A program made the translations under genes and the position numbers. DNA of 64,000 nt from Raskinella chloraquaticus (SeqCode) (GTDB taxonomy: Bacteria > Pseudomonadota > Alphaproteobacteria > Rhizobiales > UBA4765), in contig DEZK01000041.1 in assembly GCA_002365175.1 (NCBI GenBank), forward strand, positions 20,053-84,052, given 5' to 3'. How positions within the stretch are numbered: the stretch's first letter is position 1; each line of letters opens with the position of its first letter. Shown here one piece after another: positions 44,763 to 53,192 of the stretch. The notes below the pieces were generated by a model. The model saw only the letters and a program-made list of their open reading frames with translations, had not been told where the DNA came from and searched no databases.

Positions 44763-45602
44763 ATGATGACAAATCCGGCGGACAAACGCGCTGCCTATCG
44801 CAAATTGCACGAAAATGGTTGCTTCGTACAGCCAAATCCCTGGGATGTCGGCAGCGCCCGCTATCTGCAATCGCTGGGTTTTCCGGCGCTGGCGACGACC
44901 AGCGCAGGGTTTGCCTGGACCACGGGCAAGCCTGATACCGGGGCAGGTCTCGAGGATACACTTAGCCATCTAACTGAACTGGCCGCTGCTTGCGATGTAC
45001 CGCTCAACGCTGATTTCGAGAACGCGTTCGCCCATGATGCCGATGGCGTGGCGCGCCATGTGACGCTGGCGATCGCCACCGGAATCGCCGGCCTGTCAGT
45101 GGAGGATTCAACTGGCGATGCGGCAAAGCCGCTCTATGACTTCGACCATGCGCTGGCCAGAGTGAAGGCGGCGCGGGCAGCCGTTGACAGGACGCAAAGC
45201 GGCGTCGTGCTCACGGCGCGCGCCGAGTGTTTTCTCGTCGGCGTCAACGATTTGTCCGAGACGATTCGTCGCCTGACGGCCTATGCGCAGGCGGGCGCTG
45301 ATTGCCTCTACGCACCCGGGCTGAGATCGCGTGAGGACATCATGGCGGTCATCCAGGCGGTGGCGCCGAAACCGGTTAACATCCTCAACGCCGCGCCCGC
45401 CTTCAACGTTGCCGATCTGGCGGCGATGGGTGCCCGGCGCATCAGCATCGGCAGTGCGCTGGCACGCACCGCCTGGGCAGCCGCAATGACGGCGGCAAAG
45501 GATCTTGCGACGCAAGGATCGTTTGGCGCTTTTGCTTCCGGCAGAGTCTACGGGGAGATTGACGGTTTCTTTCGCGCCGATGCAAAGACCCGGCGGGGAT
45601 GA
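44763..45602 (+). CDS. Isocitrate lyase/PEP mutase superfamily protein
   Basis: 279 aa. QPNPWDVGSARYLQSLGFPALATTSAGFAWTTGKPD near the N-terminus and the Mg-binding NADFENAFAHD segment near 83 define the superfamily; GIAGLSVEDSTG follows. It lacks the isocitrate lyase K-K-C-G-H motif, so it is of the carboxyphosphonoenolpyruvate-mutase/2-methylisocitrate-lyase-like branch, with carboxylate lyase or oxaloacetate decarboxylase activities known. ATG 44763 or 44766 (the latter 5 nt after GAGGG). Tightly linked to the dehydratase and GNAT genes. Confidence 0.8.
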   Translation: MMTNPADKRAAYRKLHENGCFVQPNPWDVGSARYLQSLGFPALATTSAGFAWTTGKPDTGAGLEDTLSHLTELAAACDVPLNADFENAFAHDADGVARHVTLAIATGIAGLSVEDSTGDAAKPLYDFDHALARVKAARAAVDRTQSGVVLTARAECFLVGVNDLSETIRRLTAYAQAGADCLYAPGLRSREDIMAVIQAVAPKPVNILNAAPAFNVADLAAMGARRISIGSALARTAWAAAMTAAKDLATQGSFGAFASGRVYGEIDGFFRADAKTRRG

Positions 45603-46771
45603 CAGGCAAGCTCGCCACATGGACGCCTTGTCCACGCCCTGACGGGCGCACGCTTGTCGGGCGCACCGTGCGGCTTGACAAACTCAGTGCGGCCCGCCAT
45701 GGCAATGATCTGGCCCAGCGTCTGTGCGGGGATGGTGTAGCGGCACTTTACGACTTTCTCGGTGACCCGCCGCCTCAGGCCCCGTCCGATGTCATCGCCT
45801 GGGCGCAGCGCGCCGAAGCCTCGCCTGATCCTTATTTTCTTGCCATCATCGATCAGGTAACGGGAAAGGCTGTCGGGCGGCTTGCCTTGATGCGTATCGA
45901 TACCATCCATGGAGGCATCGAGGTCGGCCACGTGCTCTATGCGCCCGCCCTGCAGCGCTCGATTGCGGCAAGCGAAGCGCAATTTCTGCTGATGCGCCAT
46001 GTCTTCGATGATCTTGGCTATCGCCGTTATGAATGGAAATGCAACGCGCTGAACCGCCCCTCGCGCAATGCCGCAAGGCGACTTGGATTTCTCTATGAAG
46101 GCGAGTTTCGCCAGCACATGGTGGTCAAGGGGCAGAACCGCGACACGGCGTGGTTTTCCATGCTTGACGGTGAATGGCCTCACCGCCGCCTGGCTTTCGA
46201 GGCGTGGCTTGATCCAGCGAACTTCGCGCCCGATGGCGGCCAGAAGGTGACGCTTGGCGTGCACATGGCGCTTGCCTCAGCGCCGCCCGAAGATGGCCCC
46301 TTGATGCGCCGTTTGCGCCGCGCCTCTCCCGCAGACAGCGCCGCGCTTGCCGCCTTCCAGGAGGACGCCTATGCGCTCAACCGGACCATCACCGGGCGCA
46401 CGCCGATTCCGTTGACCTGGGATTACGCACGCGTGGTCGGTCACTGGGAGTGCTGGCTGGTGGACGAGGCCGGCTCCATCGATGCGGCACTTCTCGTCGA
46501 GCCACGCACTGACGATTTTTACCTCCACAGCATTGCCGTTCATCCTCGGGCCCGCGATCACGGGCTTGGTGACGCATTACTGCGATTTGCCGAAAGGCGG
46601 GCAGCTGTTCATGCTGGCGGGACACTGCGCTTCATCACCAACCAATTGCTCACGCGCAATGTCGACTGGTATCTGGCGCGTGGCTTCGTGATCGAAAAAT
46701 TCGAACGCGTGGATGGGCGCACGATTGTCCATTTTTTCAAACGGATCAGGGGAAATGACCATGAGCGCTAG
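45599..46771 (+). CDS. Tandem GNAT acetyltransferase (two GNAT domains in one chain)
   Basis: 390 aa. The N-terminal half (about 1-215) is RimJ/RimL-like, with GRLALMRIDTIHGGIEVGHVLYAPALQRS and NALNRPSRNAARRLGFLYEGEFRQHMVVKGQNRDTAWFS. The C-terminal half (about 235-385) is a second GNAT, with LHSIAVHPRARDHGLGDALLRFAERRA (acetyl-CoA loop region) and WYLARGFVIEKFE. Most family members have one domain. The ATGA overlap with the upstream lyase gene implies cotranscription. Acceptor unknown. Confidence 0.8.
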   Translation: MTGKLATWTPCPRPDGRTLVGRTVRLDKLSAARHGNDLAQRLCGDGVAALYDFLGDPPPQAPSDVIAWAQRAEASPDPYFLAIIDQVTGKAVGRLALMRIDTIHGGIEVGHVLYAPALQRSIAASEAQFLLMRHVFDDLGYRRYEWKCNALNRPSRNAARRLGFLYEGEFRQHMVVKGQNRDTAWFSMLDGEWPHRRLAFEAWLDPANFAPDGGQKVTLGVHMALASAPPEDGPLMRRLRRASPADSAALAAFQEDAYALNRTITGRTPIPLTWDYARVVGHWECWLVDEAGSIDAALLVEPRTDDFYLHSIAVHPRARDHGLGDALLRFAERRAAVHAGGTLRFITNQLLTRNVDWYLARGFVIEKFERVDGRTIVHFFKRIRGNDHER

Positions 46772-47519
46772 GCTTTCCGGCAAGATTGCGGTGGTGACGG
46801 CAGCAGCTGCAGGGATCGGGCTTGCGACCGCCCGCGCGCTGGCGGCTGAAGGCGCGCGCGTGATTGCAACCGATATCAACCGCGAGGCACTTGATGCGGC
46901 GCTGACAGGCGTGCGCGGGGTGAAAAGGCGGCGTCTTGATGTGCGCTCGACGCGGCAGGTGGCAGCGTTGGCCGGGAAGATCGGCCCGGTTGATATCCTG
47001 TTCAATGCAGCAGGCTTCGTGCACCATGGTACGGTGCTGACGACCGATCAGGCGGCCTGGGATTTCTCCTTCGATCTCAACGTCGCCTCGATGCACCGCA
47101 TGATCCAGGCCTTCCTGCCGGGCATGCTGGAGAAGGGGGGCGGTTCGATTGTCAACGTCGCGTCCGGCGCCTCAAGCGTGCGCGGCATTCCCAATCGCTA
47201 TGTCTATGGCACGACCAAGGCGGCGGTCATCGGCCTGACCAAGGCCGTTGCCGCCGATTTCATTCGCCAGGGGATCAGGTGCAACGCCATCTGTCCCGGC
47301 ACGATTGAATCGCCATCGCTCGATCAGCGCATCGCGACACTCGCCAAGGCTGAGGGCAAGGATGAAACAGTCGTGCGCAAGGCGTTCATTGATCGCCAGC
47401 CCATCGGGCGCCTTGGCACAGCCCATGAGGTGGCGATGCTGGCGGTCTATCTGGCATCCGATGAGGCAAGTTACACCACTGGCACAATTCACATCATCGA
47501 TGGCGGATTTTCGTTATGA
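46761..47519 (+). CDS. SDR-family dehydrogenase, DHRS6/BDH2-like
   Basis: 252 aa. TAAAAGIGLATARAL cofactor loop, ATDIN acidic NAD selector, FNAAGFVHHGTVLTTDQAAWDFSFDLNVASM, VNVASGASSVRGIPNRYVYGTTKAA with Y-x-x-x-K, and CNAICPGTIESPSLDQRI. The FVHHGTVL and V-(R/K)-G-(I/V)-x-N-R-x-V-Y-x-T-T-K-A-A stretches are those of mammalian DHRS6/BDH2 and of bacterial 2-keto-3-deoxy-L-fuconate dehydrogenases. With a sugar-acid dehydratase 2 kb upstream the latter role is attractive. ATG 46761 is better spaced from AGGGG than 46755. Confidence 0.83.
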   Translation: MSARLSGKIAVVTAAAAGIGLATARALAAEGARVIATDINREALDAALTGVRGVKRRRLDVRSTRQVAALAGKIGPVDILFNAAGFVHHGTVLTTDQAAWDFSFDLNVASMHRMIQAFLPGMLEKGGGSIVNVASGASSVRGIPNRYVYGTTKAAVIGLTKAVAADFIRQGIRCNAICPGTIESPSLDQRIATLAKAEGKDETVVRKAFIDRQPIGRLGTAHEVAMLAVYLASDEASYTTGTIHIIDGGFSL

Positions 47520-47574
47520 ATGTGCTGGTTCAACGATACGGACCGCTCGACGGACAGAAGAAGGAAACATCGAT

Positions 47575-48549
47575 ATGCGTATTCTGATGCTTGGCGGCGG
47601 CGGCATGGTGGGACAGAAGCTGGCGACCCGGCTTGCCAAAGATGGCCAGGTGGGCGGCAAGAGCATTTCAGCCCTGCTGCTGCATGATGTCGTCGAGCCG
47701 GCACAGCCTGAAGCAGCCTTTGCGGTCACCAGCAAGGTGAGCGATCTCTCCGCGCCCGGCGAAGCGGCAGCACTTGTTGCCTTCAAACCCGATCTTGTCT
47801 TCCATCTGGCAGCGATCGTCTCGGGCGAGGCGGAAGCCGATTTCGACAAGGGGTATCGCATCAACCTCAACGGCACGTGGAATCTGTTCGAAGCGCTGCG
47901 CCTCGCCCAGCTGTCACCGCGCGTGGTCTTTACCTCATCGATTGCTGTCTTCGGCGCCCCGTTTCCTGCGGCTATTGATGATGACTTCCTGACGGCCCCG
48001 CTCACCAGCTATGGCACGCAGAAGGCGATTGGCGAATTGCTGCTCGCCGATTATACGCGCAAGGGTCTCTTCGATGGCATCGGCATCCGCCTGCCGACGA
48101 TCTGCGTGCGCCCGGGCAAGCCCAACAAGGCGGCATCAGGCTTCTTTTCCAACATCATCCGCGAGCCGCTCGCTGGCATGGAAGCGGTACTGCCGGTGTC
48201 GGAACAGGTCCGCCACACCCATGCCTCGCCGCGTTCAGCCGTGAATTTTCTCATGCATGCCGCGACCATTGACGGCGCCCTGGTAGGCCCGCGCCGCAAT
48301 CTGTCGATGCCGGGCGTTTCCTGCACGGTTGCCGACCAGATCGCCGCACTGCGCGCGATTGCCGGGGACAATACGGTGGCGCGCATCATCCGCGCACCCG
48401 ACCCGACAATCGCCAAAATCGTCGAAGGCTGGCCGCGGAATTTCGACGCCAAAAGAGCCCGCGATCTCGGATTTACCGCCGAGACATCTTTTGATGAGAT
48501 CATCCATGTCCATGTTGCAGATGAGCTTGGCGGCAAGATCGCGGGATAG
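47575..48549 (+). CDS. denD: D-erythronate dehydrogenase-like SDR (DenD family)
   Basis: 324 aa atypical (extended) SDR. MLGGGGMVGQKLATRL at the N-terminus, DLVFHLAAIVSGEAEADFDKGYRINLNGTWNLFEALR, serine segment VVFTSSIAVFGAPFP, and Y-x-x-x-K in SYGTQKAIGELLLADYTRKG. The block FDGIGIRLPTICVRPGKPNKAASGFFSNIIREPLAG is the feature by which I recognise DenD, which oxidises D-erythronate to 2-keto-erythronate in D-erythronate catabolism. AAGGAAA precedes ATG 47575. The rest of the pathway (OtnK, OtnC, OtnI) is not seen here. Confidence 0.78.
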   Translation: MRILMLGGGGMVGQKLATRLAKDGQVGGKSISALLLHDVVEPAQPEAAFAVTSKVSDLSAPGEAAALVAFKPDLVFHLAAIVSGEAEADFDKGYRINLNGTWNLFEALRLAQLSPRVVFTSSIAVFGAPFPAAIDDDFLTAPLTSYGTQKAIGELLLADYTRKGLFDGIGIRLPTICVRPGKPNKAASGFFSNIIREPLAGMEAVLPVSEQVRHTHASPRSAVNFLMHAATIDGALVGPRRNLSMPGVSCTVADQIAALRAIAGDNTVARIIRAPDPTIAKIVEGWPRNFDAKRARDLGFTAETSFDEIIHVHVADELGGKIAG

Positions 48550-48753
48550 GGATGTCAACCGCAAGATTGACATCATCATGCGGTTTGGTGTGTGGTGCCT
48601 CTTCCACCTGACCTGGACCGTTCCGTCCAGGCGCATAGGCATGTCAGGGTATCAACCATGAACGTTCGTGCGTTCCCATTCGACCTGCGCAGGCAGAGCA
48701 TAAAGACGGCGAAAACGCCGGTCGTCGCGACCGCGTAGTTTCCGCTCGTCCCC

Positions 48754-48813
48754 GGTCCTCTCCCCGCGGGGTAGAGAGGACCCCCTCCACCGCGAGGGCA
48801 GTTTCCGGGGAGA
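48754..48813 (+). promoter_or_regulatory. Structured leader of asd with alternative pairings
   Basis: A 9-bp perfect stem GGTCCTCTC/GAGAGGACC (48754-48762 with 48774-48782) is followed by a small CCCTC/GAGGG stem. TCTCCCCG (48759-48766), half inside the first stem, can instead pair with CGGGGAGA (48806-48813), close to the asd ribosome site AAAGGA. It could be a regulatory leader or a degenerate copy of a CTCCCCG-rich intergenic repeat; no known riboswitch was recognised. Confidence 0.4.
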
Positions 48814-48833
48814 AGACAGCAAAGGATCATTCC

Positions 48834-49865
48834 ATGTCGTTCAAGGTTGCAGTTGTCGGGGCCACGGGAAATGTCGGCCGCGAAATGCTCAATATCCTCG
48901 CCGAGCGCAAGTTTCCGGTGAGCGAAGTGGTCGCGCTCGCGTCGCGCCGCTCCATGGGCGTTGATGTGTCCTATGGCGACAAGATCCTGAAGTGCAAGAC
49001 GCTTGAGCATTTCGATTTCGCCGGCACCGATATCTGCCTGATGTCGGCTGGCTCGAGCGTGTCGAAGGAATGGTCGCCAAAGATCGCGGCGCAGGGCGCA
49101 GTCGTCATCGATAATTCCTCCTGCTGGCGCTATGACCAGGAAGTGCCGCTCGTGGTGCCGGAGGTCAATGCCGCTCACCTTGACGGCTGGCGCAAGAAGG
49201 GGATTGTCGCCAATCCCAACTGTTCGACCGCCCAGCTCGTGGTAGTGCTGAAGCCGCTCCATGAGCGCTTCCGCATCCGCCGCGTTGTGGTGGCGACCTA
49301 TCAATCCGTCTCGGGCGCCGGCAAGGAAGGCATGGACGAATTGTTCACCCAGACCAAAGCGATCTTTGTCAACGATCCGGTCGACCACAAGAAGTTCACC
49401 AAGCAGATCGCCTTCAATGTCATACCCCATATCGATGTCTTCATGGAGGATGGTTACACGAAGGAAGAATGGAAGATGATGGTCGAGACGAAGAAGATTA
49501 TCGACCCGAAGATCAAACTGACAGCAACCTGCGCCCGCGTACCCGTGTTCATCGGCCACTCTGAGGCGGTCAATATCGAATTCGAGGAGCCGGTAACAGC
49601 CGACGAAGCGCGCGCCGTGCTGCGGGCGGCACCCGGCGTGCTGGTCGTCGACAAGCACGAGGATGGCGGCTATGTGTCGCCGCTTGAATGCGCCGGCGAG
49701 GATGCATCGTTTGTCTCGCGTATACGCGAAGACATGACGGTGGAAAACGGGCTGTCGCTGTGGTGCGTCTCCGACAATCTGCGCAAGGGCGCGGCGCTCA
49801 ACGCCATCCAGATCGCCGAAACCATGGTGTCGCGCGGGCTTCTGCAGAAAAAGAAGGCGGCTTAG
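48834..49865 (+). CDS. asd: Aspartate-semialdehyde dehydrogenase
   Basis: NADPH-dependent reduction of aspartyl-4-phosphate, the branch point to lysine, threonine, methionine and diaminopimelate. 343 aa. VAVVGATGNVGREML at 5-19, LMSAGSSVSKEW, active-site Cys130 in VANPNCSTAQLVV, the substrate segment YQSVSGAGKEGMDEL, and RVPVFIGHSEAVNIEFEEP. Complete and in its expected length. An AAAGGA site precedes the ATG and the leader has strong secondary structure. No other amino-acid gene is adjacent. Confidence 0.97.
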   Translation: MSFKVAVVGATGNVGREMLNILAERKFPVSEVVALASRRSMGVDVSYGDKILKCKTLEHFDFAGTDICLMSAGSSVSKEWSPKIAAQGAVVIDNSSCWRYDQEVPLVVPEVNAAHLDGWRKKGIVANPNCSTAQLVVVLKPLHERFRIRRVVVATYQSVSGAGKEGMDELFTQTKAIFVNDPVDHKKFTKQIAFNVIPHIDVFMEDGYTKEEWKMMVETKKIIDPKIKLTATCARVPVFIGHSEAVNIEFEEPVTADEARAVLRAAPGVLVVDKHEDGGYVSPLECAGEDASFVSRIREDMTVENGLSLWCVSDNLRKGAALNAIQIAETMVSRGLLQKKKAA

Positions 49866-49964
49866 TATTTTCTCGCAGGAGCGGTTTTGATATGTCGTCA
49901 AGCGCCGTACCAGTTGACATCAGACCGCAATCATGAATCGATATGAGCGCTGGGAGGCGCTCAT

Positions 49965-50462
49965 ATGGCGGGATCGTTCGAAAAAAGCGTAAGCTTCCGT
50001 CTCGCCCATGTCGCGAAACTGCACCGCGCACGTGCCGCCGCGCTCCTGGCGGAGATACATCTTTACCCGGGTCAGGAAACAGTCCTCAAATCGCTCGCTG
50101 CAATGGATGGGCAGACGATGGGCGAGCTGGCCCAGGCGCTTTACGTCAAACCACCGACCATCACCAAAATGGTGACGCGCCTGGCGCTTCACGGGCTGGT
50201 GGAGCGACGCGCCTCCAAAGACGACGCGAGGCAATGGCGGATCTTCCTGACGCCGGCCGGAACGCTCCGCGCCGAGGAGATCGATCTGGTGTGGCGCCGT
50301 CTTGAGAAGCAAACCCTCTCCCGCCTTGACACCAGGGAGCGCAAACGCCTGCGCCGGCTGTTGCGCCAGGTCGGCCGCAACCTCGGCCTTGATGGCGCGA
50401 TGGATCGGGAAACGATGGACACGGAGCCCGCAGACGGCAGCTCAGAACCGGGCGAGGACTAG
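49965..50462 (+). CDS. MarR-family transcriptional regulator
   Basis: 165 aa winged-helix dimer. The DNA-binding region is LYPGQETVLKSLAAMDGQTMGELAQALYVKPPTITKMVTRLALHGLVERRASKDDARQWRIFLTPAG (about 33-100), with recognition helix PPTITKMVTRL and wing DDARQWRIFL. The C-terminal tail is acidic. No adjacent divergent target gene: asd is upstream on the same strand and an interspersed repeat follows, so its regulon cannot be guessed. Confidence 0.88.
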   Translation: MAGSFEKSVSFRLAHVAKLHRARAAALLAEIHLYPGQETVLKSLAAMDGQTMGELAQALYVKPPTITKMVTRLALHGLVERRASKDDARQWRIFLTPAGTLRAEEIDLVWRRLEKQTLSRLDTRERKRLRRLLRQVGRNLGLDGAMDRETMDTEPADGSSEPGED

Positions 50463-50477
50463 CGCAAATTGCGTGGA

Positions 50478-50569
50478 CACGGCATCGCAATCCGCTTCTA
50501 TCTTATTGTTTTATCACGCTGTTATCGAAAAACTGATGTCCGCTTTTTCGAGAGCATGCTTGAACGGTC
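50478..50569 (-). repeat. Interspersed repeat, copy 3 (inverted, after marR)
   Basis: Read on the minus strand it runs AGCATGCTCTCGAAAAA, TTTTTCGATAACAG, AAAACAATAAGAT, GATTGCGATGCCGTG, the same series of blocks as copies 1 and 2. It is more degenerate than they are (the AGTGGAAACCGG block reads AGCGGACATCAG). Confidence 0.72.
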
Positions 50570-51110
50570 AACCTGCTTTTCCTGAACACCTCTCTTCGGA
50601 TGTCGCGCGCAATGCGGACCTCATGTGTCATTGCAATCGACATGATCACCCCGTGCGGGCCGCCGTCACGCAGGGTGAAAGAATGCCGGGTTGAGGTTCC
50701 ACCATATCGAGATTGATCTTCAGATCATGTCGTGGTCTCGAAAGGGTATCGGTCGTGCTTGGCCCGGCATCTGACACCGCGATCCAATGCGGTTGCACGG
50801 CTTATCGCCGGCGGACCGAGTTTCCACCATCGATGATGGTGTTGATGAGGGCGGCGACGGCCTCATGCATCCCCTCGGTGCCGTCGCCGTCGGGCAAGCC
50901 TTCGTGCGCGGCAACCGCGTCTTTCAAAACACCCATGATGTCATGTTCTTGCAGGATCTTGCGCAACATGTGGTAGGGTGTGCGGTGGCGCGCGATCACG
51001 CACCCTCGCGGAGTAAACCATGGCAGCGGAAAGCGCGGTCTTTACGATCGCGGACAGTGCCTTTGGCCGCAGGTTGTCGGCCTATGCCAAACTGACATCG
51101 ATGGGCGAGC
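50570..51110. other. Gene-poor stretch between repeat copy 3 and arsC
   Basis: About 540 bp with no recognised gene. The best candidate is a minus-strand 65-aa frame, GTG 50999 to 50802 (IARHRTPYHMLRKILQEHDI onward), with GAGGG just before the start; a divergent 48-aa frame starts at ATG 51020 after GGAG and runs into the 3' end of arsC. Neither resembles a family I know, and they may be remnants of a decayed gene. Confidence 0.35.
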
Positions 51111-51638
51111 TCATTCTTCACCCTTTGCACGGCGAGAAGCGCCTTCGAGCATCCCGATATCTTTGAGGTGAGCGCCGAGAGCCGCGTGCGCCAACGAAGT
51201 GATGGGAAGCGAGATGAAAATACCGATGCGGTTCTTCATGAACCTGAAGGCCGCGCTGAAGGCCCGCTCCTTCTCGATATCATTTCCGTCGACAGCCGCC
51301 GGATCATCGATCCCCCAATGGGCCGTCATCGGCTGGCCGGGCCAGACCGGGCAGACCTCGCCGGCCGCGCTATCGCAAACCGTGAAAACAAAGTCCATCG
51401 CAGGTGCGCCCGGCGCCGCGAACTCGTCCCAGCTCTTGGAGCGCAAACCCTCTGTCGGATAGTCCACCGCCTTGAGAACTTTGACAGCGAAGGGATTGAC
51501 TTGGCCTTTAGCTTGGCTCCCGGCAGAGTAGGCATTGAACCGTCCACCTCCGTCTTTTCGCAGAATGCTTTCGGCCAAGATCGAGCGTGCAGAATTACCC
51601 GTGCACAAGAACAGGACGTTGAAAATTTGATCAGCCAT
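51111..51638 (-). CDS. arsC: Arsenate reductase, low-molecular-weight phosphatase type
   Basis: Reduces arsenate to arsenite in the cytosol. 175 aa. The phosphatase-loop LFLCTGNSARSILAE has C-x5-R with nucleophile Cys12; FVFTVCDSAAGEVCPVWPGQP supplies the redox cysteines and the D-P acid is in HWGIDDPAAVDG. This is the ArsC/ArsI-type found in rhizobia. The start lies within the last 8 bases of arsR, so they are coupled. No arsenite exporter gene (arsB/acr3) is next to it. Confidence 0.92.
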   Translation of the reverse strand: MADQIFNVLFLCTGNSARSILAESILRKDGGGRFNAYSAGSQAKGQVNPFAVKVLKAVDYPTEGLRSKSWDEFAAPGAPAMDFVFTVCDSAAGEVCPVWPGQPMTAHWGIDDPAAVDGNDIEKERAFSAAFRFMKNRIGIFISLPITSLAHAALGAHLKDIGMLEGASRRAKGEE

Positions 51639-51987
51639 AGACGTTTTCCTTTGGTGGACAGCACGGCGTGAGATCTACGATCAGGGGCGCGCATATGTCG
51701 GGCCGACCGCCACAGCAGTCCTTCAGCAGAAAAAGCACCACTTCCCGAAAGCCCGAAAAGTTCGCCCGGTAGAGGATCGACCGACTTTGCCGCTCTCCAT
51801 TTACGAGCCCTGCCCGCGAGAGAACGGCGAGATGGGCGGACATGGTGTTCTGCGGCACTCCAATCATACGTGCCAATTCACCGGCCGGCACGCCTTCCGG
51901 CTCGTGGCGCACCAGAAGCCGAAAGGTTTCCAGCCGGGTGGGCTGAGCAAGGGCCGAAAGCGCATCGATTGATTCTTGTGTATCCAT
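51631..51987 (-). CDS. arsR: ArsR-family metalloregulator
   Basis: 118 aa winged-helix repressor. ALSALAQPTRLETFRLLVRHEPEGVPAGELARMIGVPQNTMSAHLAVLSRAGLVNGERQSRSILYRAN gives helix-turn-helix and wing (about 9-75). C-terminal cysteines in LLKDCCGGRPDICAP and LTPCCPP could bind arsenite. First gene of the arsR-arsC unit; an AT-rich segment with TATCC/GGATA half-sites (51988-52015) immediately before the ATG is a plausible autoregulatory operator. Confidence 0.92.
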   Translation of the reverse strand: MDTQESIDALSALAQPTRLETFRLLVRHEPEGVPAGELARMIGVPQNTMSAHLAVLSRAGLVNGERQSRSILYRANFSGFREVVLFLLKDCCGGRPDICAPLIVDLTPCCPPKENVYG

Positions 51988-52019
51988 ATATCCAGCTTAA
52001 TTGATACATTATGAGCACA

Positions 52020-52470
52020 CAAGCGCTCTTCAATGGCCTTGCAGCTCTCTATATCGCCGACGCCTTCGACCGTGCCATGCGTTCGTCGCAGGCCAAGAAA
52101 TCCTCCCGGCCCGCGCCCCAGCCCATCATATCGCGCTACCCGGTCGCCCTGGCTGACCGGCATGCCGTGATGGTGCACGCGCCGGGCGATGGCGCCGGCG
52201 AAGGCGTCCCAATCGTGCTTGGGTGGCGCGCCCGGCCCGGCTGGTCGTTTTGCCGGGCTTGACGCCTTCGCCCCGCTATCGGCACCACCCGCCTCGAACA
52301 ATCCCCAGGCGCGTTCGCAACGCTCTAACTCCTTGCGCAGGATGATCACGTCCGATGCGGTGACAGCGACACCATCGACCGGGCGCGCAATCCATTCCCA
52401 TTCAGATTTCTTCGCCCGGCGGAAACGTCGGACCGCGCGGGCTTGCGCGACGCTCCGTCGCGCCGGAGCA
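52020..52470 (-). pseudogene. Degraded hypothetical protein gene (frameshifted)
   Basis: The minus strand reads AKKSEWEWIARPVDGVAVTA, then a coiled ILRKELERCERAWGLFEAGG, a linker and PGAPPKHDWDAFAGAIARR. The G-x-P-P-K-x-D-W-x-x-F pattern resembles small alphaproteobacterial hypothetical proteins often found in mobile DNA. After about 52135 this frame loses sense and a neighbouring frame reads MMGWGAGREDFLACDERMAR to a stop, indicating a frameshift. Probably a decayed gene; family not certain. Confidence 0.4.
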
Positions 52471-52732
52471 GACCACTTCGTCCAAAGCGGTCGCCGCAGC
52501 CGTAAAAGGAAGGTTTTGGCAGCGTCACACGGATTGCGCTCTTGCGTATTGATCCAGATCATCAAACGAATGAAAAAATAAAATCAAATATATGAGTATG
52601 TGCCGATCACGATTAAATCAGAGACCAGAAATCAAGTGTCTATTTTTTGTAATAAAATCCATAAGAAAGGAACAAAAGATATATCAGAACGTTTCATGAA
52701 TTATTTCGATTAAACCGGAGGAGGACAAATAT

Positions 52733-53128
52733 ATGAAGGGCTTTATTGATAATATCGAGGAGCGCGCCGAAAAGAACGAAGATTTCCAGCATGTTCTCTA
52801 CACCGGCAAACACCTGCAACTCGTGCTGATGTCGCTCAAGCCGGGGGAAGAAATCGGCGACGAAGTGCACAAGGACCGCGATCAGTTCTTCCGGGTCGAA
52901 AAGGGCAAGGGGCAGATGATCATCGACGGCACGACGCACAAGATCAAAAGTGACGATGCCATCGTGGTGCCAGCTGGGTCGCGGCATAACCTGATCAACA
53001 CCTGCGAGAAACCGCTTAAACTCTACACGCTTTATGGCTCACCCAACCACCTCGACCAGTTGATCCAGGTCACGAAGGCGGAAGCAAGCGCCTCGAAAGA
53101 ATCGTTCGCAGGGGTAACAACCGAGTAG
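52733..53128 (+). CDS. Single-domain cupin protein
   Basis: 131 aa beta-barrel. Cupin motif 1 is GEEIGDEVHKDRDQFFRVEKGKGQMIIDG (histidine 48 region and glutamates) and motif 2 is VVPAGSRHNLINT. Metal-ligand pattern H...D...H partly matches the classic H-x-H-x4-E. Role unknown; relatives are common stand-alone cupins. A strong GGAGGAGG site precedes ATG 52733. The 165 bp before it (52566-52732) is markedly AT-rich compared with the rest of the window, suggesting either a strong promoter region or imported DNA. Confidence 0.85.
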   Translation: MKGFIDNIEERAEKNEDFQHVLYTGKHLQLVLMSLKPGEEIGDEVHKDRDQFFRVEKGKGQMIIDGTTHKIKSDDAIVVPAGSRHNLINTCEKPLKLYTLYGSPNHLDQLIQVTKAEASASKESFAGVTTE

Positions 53129-53148
53129 TTCGAGCGACGAGTCACATT

Positions 53149-53192
53149 GCAATCTCCTCTCCGATGCCGGGCAATCTCCTCGCCGATACCGG
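53149..53192 (+). repeat. Two-copy 22-bp tandem repeat
   Basis: GCAATCTCCTCTCCGATGCC at 53149 is repeated at 53171 with two substitutions over 22 bp each. It lies between the cupin and tctC genes and is followed by a run of seven T (from about 53215), so this may be the cupin transcript end. Confidence 0.6.

Noticed and set aside
48550..48833. Lysine riboswitch upstream of asd
   Set aside because: The leader is structured but far too short and lacks the known five-helix core; kept only as an unexplained leader.
50802..51166. Two short divergent frames (65 and 48 aa) before arsC
   Set aside because: Each has a plausible ribosome site but no recognisable family, and one overlaps arsC; mentioned only in the intergenic entry.
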